DNA from: Limnanthes douglasii subsp. nivea
Taxonomy: Eukaryota; Streptophyta; Magnoliopsida; Brassicales; Limnanthaceae
Direction of reading: 5' to 3'
Length of the DNA: 64,000 nt
Assembly (NCBI GenBank): GCA_036936605.1
Contig: JAUPFV010000004.1
Span: forward strand, 135,541,473 to 135,605,472
Shown here piece by piece: positions 34,880 to 45,074 of this stretch. Every line of letters begins with the position of its first letter. Positions within the stretch are counted from its first letter, which is position 1. Made by a program: the position numbers and the translations under genes. The notes under the pieces are model-generated. The model searched no databases and had not been told where the DNA came from. It saw nothing but the letters and a program-made list of their open reading frames with translations.

Positions 34880-37800
34880 TTAAGTGTATCGAAAATTTCC
34901 TAGACCCAATCTATCAGCCCTTAATATGCTTGATAACTCACTAAAATTATGGTGAGATTGAATACAAAAACTGCTTTTCACTTTCAAAGCATGACAAGAT
35001 AACCAATCTGCCGCAAGATTCTGTTCTCTAAAAATGTGTTTGATTGTCATTTGAGAAACTATCAGCTGTCTACAAATTAGTAAACTTTGTTCTAGGTACC
35101 AAGGACTCAAACCAGAAGCTAACATATTAAATAAAACTAAACAATCTATCTCAATATCAACTAATTTTAGATCATTCTCATTGCAGTAAGTTAATCCATT
35201 TAATAATCCAGCAATTTCTGCACCTATAGGAGAACTCTTTCCTATTACCTCTCCTGCAGCCTTTATTATGTTGCCTAGACTATCTCTAATTATATAACCA
35301 TAACTAGATTCACCATTGCTTAAAGAAGATCCATCACAGTTAAGTTTTAGTCGACTACATGCAGGTACATTCCATTTAAGATACATAAAAGGTTTAATAA
35401 GTTTTAGATGATTAAAGCAACCTAGCTGTTTAGCTGAACTAAAATCAGGAGACCAATGCTTCCTAGCTAATGCATGAGCTAAATCTAAAGAGGTAAGCAT
35501 CAATAAGATCTGTTTCACAATCTGCTTAGAAGTAGAAATAACATTACTATGCCTATATTTATTTCTAGCTTTCCAGATGCACCAAACAATCAAAGAAGGC
35601 AACACAGTCCTAATATGAACTCTTTTAGGAGTAGACAGAAACCAAATATTTACAATATGATTAATTGTCATGTGTCTCCCTATTAATATGTTAAAATTTT
35701 TCAGTGAAGAAACTCCAAACCAGCCAAGCAATGTTACAGGATACAAATATATGATGTAATGATTCAATGTTTTCACAAAACATACACTTACTAGCTAAAT
35801 GAAATCCTTTTGATTGAATAATGGTGTCCACACTGATCAAATTGTTTAAGATTCTCCAAAGACAGAATGAACATTTTTTAGGGGATAAGTTGTTCCATAT
35901 TTTGTCTTTAATATCAGATGATATGTGTTTTTGTCTGATTTCTAACACAGTCTCCTTTAACTTAAAGAAGCCATTACTAGACAATTTCCAGATTGCAGAG
36001 TCAGAGACATTTAGATTTATAGAAGTTTTAATAATCCTATCAACATATTGCAAAGGTAAGCTATCTTGAAGCTTAATTATATCTCAAGTACCATTACTGA
36101 AATATTTACTAACTTTAGTTTGCTGATAGTGATGATAATTGGTATTAGTTAATAGGATTAAAGGTTTCATGTCATTCCATTGATCCAGCCAGAAATCTAT
36201 ATTACCTAGACCTAAATTCCATCTAATATGCTTTTCTGCTTCTAACCTAACTTCTAGCATTATTTTCCAAACTTTGGAATCAGTATTCCTGAGCCTAGCT
36301 TGCAAAGGATGGATATCATTACAATATTTAGCATGCAGTAACTTAGACCATAAGGAACTCTTACTACGAAAAGAAAACCATAATTTATATGCTAAGGCCG
36401 TTTGAATATCTTCTATATTTCTAAAATTAAGACCATTTTCTTTGAATGGTTTACATAAACTAGGCCAGCTTGTCCAAAGCATACATCTATTAAGATCATT
36501 GCAACCCCAAAGAAATTTATTCAACAGCTTATTAAACCTAGAAATCACTTTTAAAGGAAGTTTAACAGATTGTAGGTAGTACATAGGATAAGACATAAGA
36601 ACAGAGTTAATTAAAGTCATCTTTCCACCAAAAGAAATATGCTTACAGTTCCAATCATAAATTTTATCTTTAACCTTATCTAATAGACCTTCAAAATGTT
36701 CAGCAAAGTTATTACAATGTATAGGTATACCTAAATAAGTAAAAGGCAGTTTAGAGAACTTAAATCCTAAGTAATCTTTAAGATGTTCTAGTCTATTTCT
36801 GTTTATTTTAGATGAAGTAAGAAAAGAAGACTTTTCCTTATTTAACAGCTGACCAGATAGTAGTTGGTATAAGTCTAAAAAACTAACAAGATTCTTAACA
36901 CTAGGCAGAGATCCATTTAAAAATAATATTATATCATCTGCATATGCTAAACAGCTTATATTCAATTGACATCTCATACTATAAGGCTTAATTTTATTCT
37001 GATCTACTAAGAACTTAATACCCCTGATGAAAAACTCTTCAGCAATAATAAATAGGCAAGGTGAAAGAGGATCACCCTGCCTAAGGCCATTTTTAGACTT
37101 AAAATACCCAGAGGTAGTTCCATTAGTGATGACTGAGAAAGAGACATTTTCAATAGATTTCCTTATTAAGTTGATTACAAGATTATTAAAACCAAAGCTA
37201 GACATTACTTCATATTTAAAATCTAAACTCAATCTTATCAAAAGCTTTTGTCATATCTAGGCTTAAAATAAGGTTATCACCTCTAACTTTCCTGTTTAAA
37301 TCTTTAACCAACTCCTGGACTATTAATATATTATCATGTATTACTCTATTCTCAATATATGCACCTTGTTCATCAGAAATTATAAATCTTAAAAGCTTAG
37401 ATAATCTACTTTGAATCAATTTAGCTATCAATACATTAAACACAGAACACAGACTTATTGGTCTAAACTGAGTCCAATATTTAGGAGATTTAACTTTAGG
37501 AATTAGACAAATCAAAGTAGAAAACATGCCTTTAGGTATATCAGAACACAAGAAATAACATTTAACAGCTTTATGTAGATCAAATTTAATTATAGGCCAA
37601 CAAGCAATGTAAAATCTGGAGTTGAAGCCATCAACTCCAGAGGCACTATTTGTATTTAGTGATCTAATAATATCATATATCTCTTCTAAAGAAGGTTCTT
37701 TCAAAATACTGTTATTACATTGATCTGTTAAAACTTCAGGTATCACACTTCTAACAATAGATAAATCATGCATAGGTGAATTCTTATTCAACAAGTCTTT

Positions 37801-38435
37801 AAAATAGCCTACAGCAGAAAGGCCTATCAACTCTTCATTTTCAACCCAATTGTTATTTTCAAATATACCATTAATCATATTCTTAACTTTTCTTTTCTTA
37901 ACATAGTTATGAAAAGTAGATGAATTGTTATCACCTTCAACAGACCAACTAACATAACTTTTTTGATTCCAATAAATTTTTTCTTTATCAAGTAATAATA
38001 TTAATTCAGCATTCAATTCAGTCAATTTCGTTTGATTCTGAACACAATTATCATTCTCAATCAAGATTTCAGTAAGTTTAATTTCATCTTCAACTTTATT
38101 AATGTTCACAAAAATATTACCAAAAACAACTTTATTCCAATTTTGTAAATGTTTTTTCAATCTCTTAAGTTTAGACCAGAAAACATATATATCAGATGAG
38201 TCAATTAATGGTATAGACCAATTACTTTCTACAGTTTTCAAAAAGTAATCATGCTTTATCCACATATTTTGAAATCTGAAAGAAGTTTTTTGATAGTTAC
38301 TTTGATTAAGAATTGTTATTAACAGTGGAGAATGATCAGAACAGGTTCTTGCTAAATGATCTACCCTAGTAATATTAAAAGAATTCCTCCAAAGTTCATT
38401 ATGTAAGCACCTAGCTAATCTTTTCCATTTATGTT
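34880..38435 (-). pseudogene. LINE-C ORF2, 3' part (end of endonuclease, RT, RNase H)
   Basis: Continues from the endonuclease half at 48963-49514. It holds the last endonuclease motif (CSDHSPLLITI near 38340), the linker, RT with SGVDGFNSRFY, RPISLCSVFN, LDMTKAFDK and YADD (36933-36944), a zf-RVT finger near 35790 (CMFCENIESLHHIFVSC) and an RNase H tail (LNCDGSSLSN, GAEIAGLLNG, EIDCLVLF, NLAADWLSCHAL). Breaks: a one-base frameshift near 37222 directly after KAFDKIEF, a TGA at 36084-36086, and a frameshift between 35776 and 35691. The stop at 34880 follows GLGNFRYT, near the usual end of these proteins. Confidence 0.92.
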
Positions 38436-38937
38436 TGATGAGTCCGAATTCGAAGAGCTCCCCGGAAGGGTAGTCCAAAGTAAAACTCCCCGAAAATCGA
38501 ACAGACTCCAAGACTATAATCCGAACAGGACTGATTGATCCGGACATGTGATTTTGAACACTGCACGCATAAGGCAGTTCGAACTATGACTAAAGTACTA
38601 AAAAACCTAAACACTATCTGACTAAGCTGTCTATTCACTTACTTAAAACTTGTGGGCCTTTAAACATGACCCGGGTCCACTAAACTTGACCCGAAAGCCC
38701 ATAAGGGCCCAAATTTCACACTATAAATACCCAACCACCAGCATTAACTATGGGTAAGAAAAATTAACTGCTGCCAGGCTGCTTAATTCTCTCTCCACCC
38801 TTGAAACACTTTGTAACACCCTGAAATATCTTAAAACACCTTTAAACACCACCACACCACCGTGAAACACCCTTACGCTGCCTTAAAACTCTACTTAAAA
38901 TTACCAGCCTACCCCCAGGCTACTTTTATCCACACCA
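38436..38937 (+). repeat. 5' LTR of the young Tat element
   Basis: 502 bp. The TATA box CTATAAATAC is at 38721-38730, which places transcription start roughly 30 bp downstream and leaves an R-U5 rich in AAACACC-type words. It is identical to the 3' LTR except at three sites, all in the first 140 bp (U3). Confidence 0.95.
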
Positions 38938-38940
38938 AAT

Positions 38941-38960
38941 TGGCGACCACAGTGGGAGGC
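38941..38960 (+). other. PBS of the young Tat element
   Basis: TGGCGACCACAGTGGGAGGC starts three bases after the LTR. The first 17 bases fit the complement of a tRNA-Arg 3' end (an isoacceptor other than the one matched at 3238-3255); the isoacceptor is from memory and not certain. Confidence 0.7.
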
Positions 38961-39010
38961 GACGGTGCCTGAATCAAACATTCAAAACCAAGTAAAAGAA
39001 TTCTGTCCGA

Positions 39011-41352
39011 ATGAATCCGGATAATCCAGAGCTTCCACCAGCTTTGCTCGAAGTGGTGGAAGAGAACGATGAATATACTGTCCAAGAGCGTGACAGGTTG
39101 AGGGTTGAAATAGAAGCTCTGAGGGCTGAGAAGGCCAAGATGGGCATGAAGGAAAAGTCCAAAGCATCAGTTGCTCATCGCTCTGATAACCCTCGAGAGC
39201 ATGAGGCTTCAAAGACTCATGTGAGCACTAAAAAGACACATGCTAGTTCTAAAAAGTCTCACCGGTCCAAGCCTGTGGAGAGTTCTGACTCAAGTTCAGA
39301 ATCTTCGGACAGCTCTTCGGCAGTGAGGGGAATGAAAAGTCCTTGTCCTCCAGCAGTGACGAAGGGCGAACCAGGAAAAAACAAAAGCAAGTTAAAAAGT
39401 ATTCCAGAAAAAGAGACCACCATGGAAGAATGAAAAGACACATTGGGAAAGGATCATCTCACAGCCGGAGGCATATAGACCGGTTGCTGATGGATCCATT
39501 TGCCTTCCATGATGAGCCAGGTATCTTTGCAACACCTAATGAGGATACCGTGTTCAGTCGTGGAAGGAATTGGAGGCAGTCTCCACTGTCTTCTAAAATC
39601 CTATCCGGGAACCTCCCCAAGAGGTTTGACAGCACAAAGATGGAGAAGTACGACGGCAGTACTGATCCGGACAATCATCTGGAGCAATTCAAGAACTTCA
39701 TGATGAACTTTGATGATGATGATAAACTACTCTGCAGGGCATTCTCCCAATCCTTTACGGGAAGTGCTCTGAAGTGGTACAACAGCCTTCCTCAGGGTTG
39801 TATCAGAGACTTTGATACCTTTTGGGTGGCCTTTCGAAGGCAATTTGTGGGAAGTAAGGAGCTCAAGGGCAATGGAGATACCATAATCCATTGTGCCCAA
39901 GAGCCAAATGAATCATTGAAAGAATACATAAGTCGTTTTGTGAATACAAAGAACGGGCTGGCTGATTGTTTTGAACAAGTGGCAATAGCATCCCTGAGAC
40001 AGGGTTTGAACCCGGGCAACCTGGCCGATTCAGTAACAAGGAAGAAAGCCATGACCTGGGGTGGATTGCTAAATCAAGTCGGCAAGCAAATAAATGTTGA
40101 TGAAACAAAAAAGACCAGGGTGCACAGGCAGGTGAGATCCACCCCGGTAACACCAACTCCCAATCCAAACCAGTCCGGCAACAAAGCTAGAGAAACCGGA
40201 CAGGGACATGGAAGAGGAAAAGCTCAGTCTCAACCAGCTGCTCCTGCACAAAGTCAACAGTCTAGAAACAAAAGGGGGCCGTGGGTCCAACCGGAGTGGT
40301 TTGCAGAGCTCAAAGAAAGTGTGGCAACCATTTTCGAGAAAACTAAAGATGAAGTACACTACCGGAGACCGGCAACCTTGCAGTCCCCCAGAGAACATCG
40401 AAACAGTTCTTTTTGTCAATATCACAATGATATTGGCCATACTACTGATGATTGTATAGCCTTGAAGCAAGAGGTTCAGAACCTGATTGAAAGAGGGAAG
40501 TTGGGTGCGTATGTCAAAAGAAGAGGAGGCAACAGGCCTGATAACACTCACCGGGCTGGTCCGGTTAATGCTGCCCCAGAAGAGGCCATGGTAATTGTTG
40601 AAAGGTTTGATGTGGAATCAGAATACTTGGATCCTGATCCAACAAGGAACAGAGTGGGTGCAATAGAGGAACGTTCCAGGTCAGTCTCCGGGCTCATTAA
40701 ATTCTTTGAGTCCTTGACAATTTTCGGAGGGGACACCGTAACGGCTCCTACCACTTCATCAAGAAAAAGGCATGTTCATAATTTGGCAACCCAACTAGAA
40801 GGGGGCATGACCTCTTATCAATCGTCAAATCTATTCCCATTCATTGTCTTTTATGGGGATGATTTGAGAGACATTGCTGGCCCTCATGAAGATGCTGTTG
40901 TCATAGGAGCATCGATAGGGGGCAATGAGATAAGGCGAATCCTGGTAGATACTGGGAGCTCTGCCAATATCCTTTTCCTAGATACTTACAAGAAAATGAA
41001 AAATCCAGCTGTGATTCAAAAGTCGGACCGATCGATTGTAGGCTTCACGGGCAGTTCAGCTGATGTAATTGGTGAGTTCGAAGAAGAAGTATTGTTGGGC
41101 AGAGGCCCTTTCAAGAAAACGGTCAGAATACTTTTCATTGTGGTGGACTGTCCCACTTGTTACAATGCTATTCTAGGGAGATCTTGGCTTTCTAGGATGC
41201 ATGCAGTGGCCTCAACAGTTCATCAGTGTCTAAAATATGCTGTTCAGGGGCAGGTTGGGGTTGTCCGGAGCAGTCAAAAAGTTGCAAGAGAATGCTATGC
41301 CACTGCCTTGGCTCCACGAACGCTGGGGGCAGTCCGTATGAATGACCAATAG
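39011..41352 (+). pseudogene. Tat gag-protease polyprotein, one frame break
   Basis: The likely start is the ATG at 39011 (MNPDNPELPPALLEVVEEND), 73 bp inside the LTR. The leader is charged with a Ser-rich stretch. Its frame must shift by one base near 39316-39330 (G run 39327-39330) to join the long frame that is open from 39289 to 41352. From 39343 the domains are capsid-type Retrotrans_gag at about residues 90-235 (KMEKYDGSTDPDNHLEQF, WYNSLPQGCI, EYISRF), a Cys/His cluster CQYHNDIGHTTDDC near residue 357, and a retropepsin-like protease with VDTGSSANI near residue 535. The frame ends at an in-frame TAG (41350-41352) and stays open beyond it into pol. No ATG precedes the long frame in its own register near its start, so either the break is a mutation or leader and gag are joined by frameshifting. 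Confidence 0.88.
41350..41352 (+). promoter_or_regulatory. In-frame TAG between gag-pro and pol, readthrough-like context
   Basis: The context is CAA TAG CAG TTT, and both sides are open in the same frame for hundreds of codons. CAA-TAG-CAR-YYA is the tobamovirus-type leaky context; here the last base differs. An alternative is a 90-nt intron (GT at 41336, AG at 41424-41425) whose removal would also keep frame, but it is not U-rich as plant introns usually are. Ogre elements have an intron at this same gag-pro/RT boundary. Confidence 0.55.
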
Positions 41353-44300
41353 CAGTTTGAGGGCCTTTCTGGGGGTGAGGGTGAAATTGATGACCCCAGG
41401 GAGACCCCCGGAGTGTTGATCCCAGTTGAGGAGGTTGAGACACACTGCTTAGAAGAAGGGAAATCTGTCAAGATAGGGTCCAAAATGCCACAAGTATTGA
41501 AAGAAGAAATGTTAAAATTCTTAAAAGACCATCAGCATGTTTTTGCCTGGTGCAATGCTGATGTTACTGGAGTGCCGTCAGAAGTAATTTCCCATCACTT
41601 ATCTGTCCGGAGAGACGTAGCACCAGTGGTGCAAAAAAGGAGAGCTTTCTCAAAAGAAAAGGCTGATGTCATTGTACAAGAGGTTGACAGACTCACAAAG
41701 ATGGGGCACATTAAAGAAGCTCAGTATCCTTTGTGGACTGCCAATCCAGTCTTGGTAAAAAAGAAAAACTGTAAATGGCGAATGTGCATAGACTTCACGG
41801 ATCTCAATCGAGCTTGCCCAAAAGACTTGTATCCGGTTCCCCGGATAGATCAGCTGGTAGATTCTACTTCTGGGAACAAGCTACTCTCCTTCATGGATGC
41901 TTTCTCCGGATATAATCAGATCCAGGTGGATCCAAGAGATCAAGAGCATACCACTTTTGTTACTGATAGAGGATTACACTGCTACAAGGTGATGCCTTTT
42001 GGTTTGAAGAATGCTGGGGCTACTTATCAAAGGTTAGTCAATAAAACCTTTGCTGATCAAATTGGAAGAAATATGGAGGTTTACATTGACGATATGATGG
42101 TGAAAAGTGTGGATGAGCAGCTACACTTGTCCGACCTCCAGGAGACTTTTGCCAACCTGGCCAAGGTGAATTTAAAGCTAAATCCTGAAAAATGTGTGTT
42201 CGGAGTGCAGTCCGGGAAGTTCTTAGGGTACATTATAAGTGAGCATGGAATCCAGCCCGACCCGGACCAACTCAATGCTTTGTTTCAAATGGAGCCTCCT
42301 CGAAATGTTAAAGAAGTGCAGCGGTTAACGGGGAGGTTAGCAGCTTTGAACAGGTTTATTTCTAGGTCTTCGGACAGATGTGCTCCTTTCTTTCAAACTT
42401 TGAAAGGTGCAAAGGGGTTTGAATGGACACCACAGTGTGATGAGGCGTTCAATGAAATTAAGAAGCATCTGTCCTCTCCGAAGACTTTATTCAAACCAAT
42501 CGATGGGGAGACTCTATTTGTGTATCTGGCTGTTTCAAGTTGTGCCATCAGTGCTGTGTTAGTTAGAGAGGTTGATGGGTATCCTCACCCAGTATACTAC
42601 ATCAGCAAAAGCCTGATTGATGCTGAACGGCGCTACTTGAAACTTGAAAAATTAGCGTTGGCCTTGGTGATAGCTGCAAGAAAGATGATGCCTTATTTTC
42701 AGGCTCATCCTATCATAGTCCGGACATCTTTCCCTTTAAAAAATGTCCTTCAGAAAGCGGATATTTCGAGCAGAATGACAAAGTGGTCAGTAGAGTTGGG
42801 AGACTTCGACATAGACTTTGCTCCTCGAACAGCAGTAAAGGCTCAAGCTGTGGCTGATTTTCTGGTCGAATTCCATTCTGATAGGGACTCAGAGCAACCT
42901 GCTGATTCAAGAGACAAAAAAGTGTGGATTGTCCGAACAGATGGAGGATCCAGTGCCATAGGATCTGGGGCAGGAATATGTCTTACTTCTCCTTATGGGG
43001 ACAGCATGTTTCAAGCTATTTGTTTTGCTTTTAGGGCGTCCAATAACGAGTCCGAATACGAAGCAGCTATAGCTGGATTAAAATTGGCTTACATTTGTGG
43101 AGCAAAAAGGGTCAAGCTGTTAAGCGACTCCCAATTGCTTGTTCACCATGCCTTGGGCCTATCAGAAGCTAGAAAAGAACAGTTAATCAAGTATTTACTT
43201 CTCTTGAAAAATGAGGCAATGAAGTTTAAAGCTGTTGTCTATGAGCACATTCCCCGAGCAGAGAATGAACTGGCAGACTCATTGGAAACAATAGCATATA
43301 CAGAGTCCTATCCATGGATCCATGTGCTTGAAAGTCCTTCTATTCAACTTGATGAAGGGGAGAAAGAGGAAGTTTTTGAAATACAAGTAAATAAACCTCA
43401 AGATTGGAGGTCTCCACTTATACAATATCTGTCCGATGGCGTCGTACCCTTGGTTAAATCACAAGCCAGAACGTTAAAACACAAGGCTCATGGTTTCATC
43501 ATGATTAGAGAGGTCTTGTACAAGAAATCCTACAGCAAACCTCTCCTACGCTGTTTAGGAGATCATGAGTCACAAATGGTTCTCTCCGAATTACATGATG
43601 GTGAGGGATCAGCCCATTGTGGATTTAGAGCGTTAACAAGAAGAGTGCTTCTCTCCGGATATTATTGGCCTTCAATAATGAAAGATGCCAAGGAACTGGT
43701 AAGAAGGTGTGACCCATGCCAAAGGTACAGCAATGAAATTCATGTACCAGCCATCCCTTTGGAATCAATTTCTGAGCCTATCCCTTTTGCTCGATGGGGA
43801 TTGGACTTAGTTGGGCCTCTCCCTATGGCGGCCGGAGGGCGTAAAACCATAATTGTAGCCATCGACTACTTTTCGAAGTGGATAGAAGCAGCCCCCTTAG
43901 CAGGAACAACATCAAAGGCTGTTATAAAATTCATTCTATCCAACATATGTTGCAGATTTGGTGTCCCTCAGAGAATAACAACAGATAATGGGCCACAGTT
44001 TGACAACCGAGAAATGGAGAGCTTCTGTGCCTCAAGGGGTATTCAGCACTGCTTTTCTTCACCATTCCACCCACAAGCCAATGGGCAAGTTGAGGTGGCT
44101 AATAGAACAATACTGTCCGGCTTAAAGAAAAATATGGAAGGGGCTGCTGGGAAGTGGCCTAGTTATTTACAAGAAGTCTTGTGGGCATACCGGACAACGC
44201 CTGGGGCTGCCACACAAGAATCACCTTTTGCCTTGGTCTATGGGATGGATGCAGTAGCTCCCATAGAGAAGACACTCCCCTCTTTTCGTGTTCATAACTT

Positions 44301-44667
44301 CTCCGGACAGGCTAATGAAATAGCAATCAGAAATCAGCTTGATTTGATTGAAGAAAGGCGAATAAAAGCTCATCTGAGAATGGCACACTATCAGGGCTTG
44401 ATGAGAAGCAGGTTTGCTTCCAAGGTTAAAAGAAGGGACTTTCAACCAGGAGATAAAGTATTGAGGAAAGTTTTCTTGCACACCAAGGAAAAGCTCTTCG
44501 GAAAGCTGGCCCCAACCTGGGAGGGTCCGTATACTGTGGTTGAAAGAATCAAGCCTGGCACATACTGGCTGGAAGACAAAGATGGCAGGGTTTTAACTCA
44601 CCCTTGGAACATTGAACACCTTCGAATGTATTTGGAATGCAACTTATGTAAATATTTACTTGTTTAA
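41353..44667 (+). CDS. pol: Tat pol: RT, RNase H, second RNase H, integrase
   Basis: The frame is open from the TAG to the TAA at 44667 (about 1,084 residues from the GTG at 41413; no obvious initiator ATG, so it is probably made as a fusion). In that numbering RT has KWRMCIDFTDLNRACPKD, FMDAFSGYNQI and the active site YIDD near residue 223. RNase H 1 is at about 370-440 (KLEKLALALVIAARKM). The second, archaeal-type RNase H starts near 505 (VRTDGGSSAIGSGAGI, ESEYEAAIAGL, LLSDSQLLVHHALG). Integrase has an H-H-C-C finger near 725-775 (HCGF, CDPCQRYS) and D-D-E at about 797 (LDLVGPLP), 857 (TDNGPQF) and 893 (ANGQVEVANR), then GKLAPTWEGPY near 1030. No chromodomain. All catalytic residues are present, so the enzyme looks functional. 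Confidence 0.95.
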   Translation, partial: QFEGLSGGEGEIDDPRETPGVLIPVEEVETHCLEEGKSVKIGSKMPQVLKEEMLKFLKDHQHVFAWCNADVTGVPSEVISHHLSVRRDVAPVVQKRRAFSKEKADVIVQEVDRLTKMGHIKEAQYPLWTANPVLVKKKNCKWRMCIDFTDLNRACPKDLYPVPRIDQLVDSTSGNKLLSFMDAFSGYNQIQVDPRDQEHTTFVTDRGLHCYKVMPFGLKNAGATYQRLVNKTFADQIGRNMEVYIDDMMVKSVDEQLHLSDLQETFANLAKVNLKLNPEKCVFGVQSGKFLGYIISEHGIQPDPDQLNALFQMEPPRNVKEVQRLTGRLAALNRFISRSSDRCAPFFQTLKGAKGFEWTPQCDEAFNEIKKHLSSPKTLFKPIDGETLFVYLAVSSCAISAVLVREVDGYPHPVYYISKSLIDAERRYLKLEKLALALVIAARKMMPYFQAHPIIVRTSFPLKNVLQKADISSRMTKWSVELGDFDIDFAPRTAVKAQAVADFLVEFHSDRDSEQPADSRDKKVWIVRTDGGSSAIGSGAGICLTSPYGDSMFQAICFAFRASNNESEYEAAIAGLKLAYICGAKRVKLLSDSQLLVHHALGLSEARKEQLIKYLLLLKNEAMKFKAVVYEHIPRAENELADSLETIAYTESYPWIHVLESPSIQLDEGEKEEVFEIQVNKPQDWRSPLIQYLSDGVVPLVKSQARTLKHKAHGFIMIREVLYKKSYSKPLLRCLGDHESQMVLSELHDGEGSAHCGFRALTRRVLLSGYYWPSIMKDAKELVRRCDPCQRYSNEIHVPAIPLESISEPIPFARWGLDLVGPLPMAAGGRKTIIVAIDYFSKWIEAAPLAGTTSKAVIKFILSNICCRFGVPQRITTDNGPQFDNREMESFCASRGIQHCFSSPFHPQANGQVEVANRTILSGLKKNMEGAAGKWPSYLQEVLWAYRTTPGAATQESPFALVYGMDAVAPIEKTLPSFRVHNFSGQANEIAIRNQLDLIEERRIKAHLRMAHYQGLMRSRFASKVKRRDFQPGDKVLRKVFLHTKEKLFGKLAPTWEGPYTVVERIKPGTYWLEDKDGRVLTHPWNIEHLRMYLECNLCKYLLV

Positions 44668-45074
44668 ACATCCATGTAAATATTTGGGGGCATACCACTA
44701 CCCCTCTCTGGCGCCACGGAGAGCTTTAAATGAAACTTGGAGCTTTTTTAAATTTTCTAAGTTTTTGCAAAATTCTGTTGATTACCATGCTACCCGAACT
44801 GAAAGTTCTAAGGGCTATTTAAATCCTAGCCAGAGAAATTAAACACTTTCACAATACGAAATACTTAAACAAACTATGGAATAAGAGAAAGGTTGTGCAA
44901 AATAAAACATTCATTCAATAAACTTAAAGTTGCCTTGGCCTTCCAAGGACTTTTTAAACAAGTTTAAACACAATACAAAAATCTGTCCGGTCAAAACGGA
45001 CAGCATCACAAAAAGGTGCCTTGGCCTTCCAAGGACTTTGGTTCGAACAAAAAGTAAGCAGAATAAATTACCAT
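44668..45074. other. Convergent 3' ends of pol and the antisense gene
   Basis: About 400 bp separates the pol stop from the antisense-gene stop. The phrase TGCCTTGGCCTTCCAAGG occurs twice (44931-44948 and 45017-45034), each able to form a CCTTGG-CCTT-CCAAGG hairpin. Polyadenylation of both transcripts probably occurs here. Confidence 0.5.
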
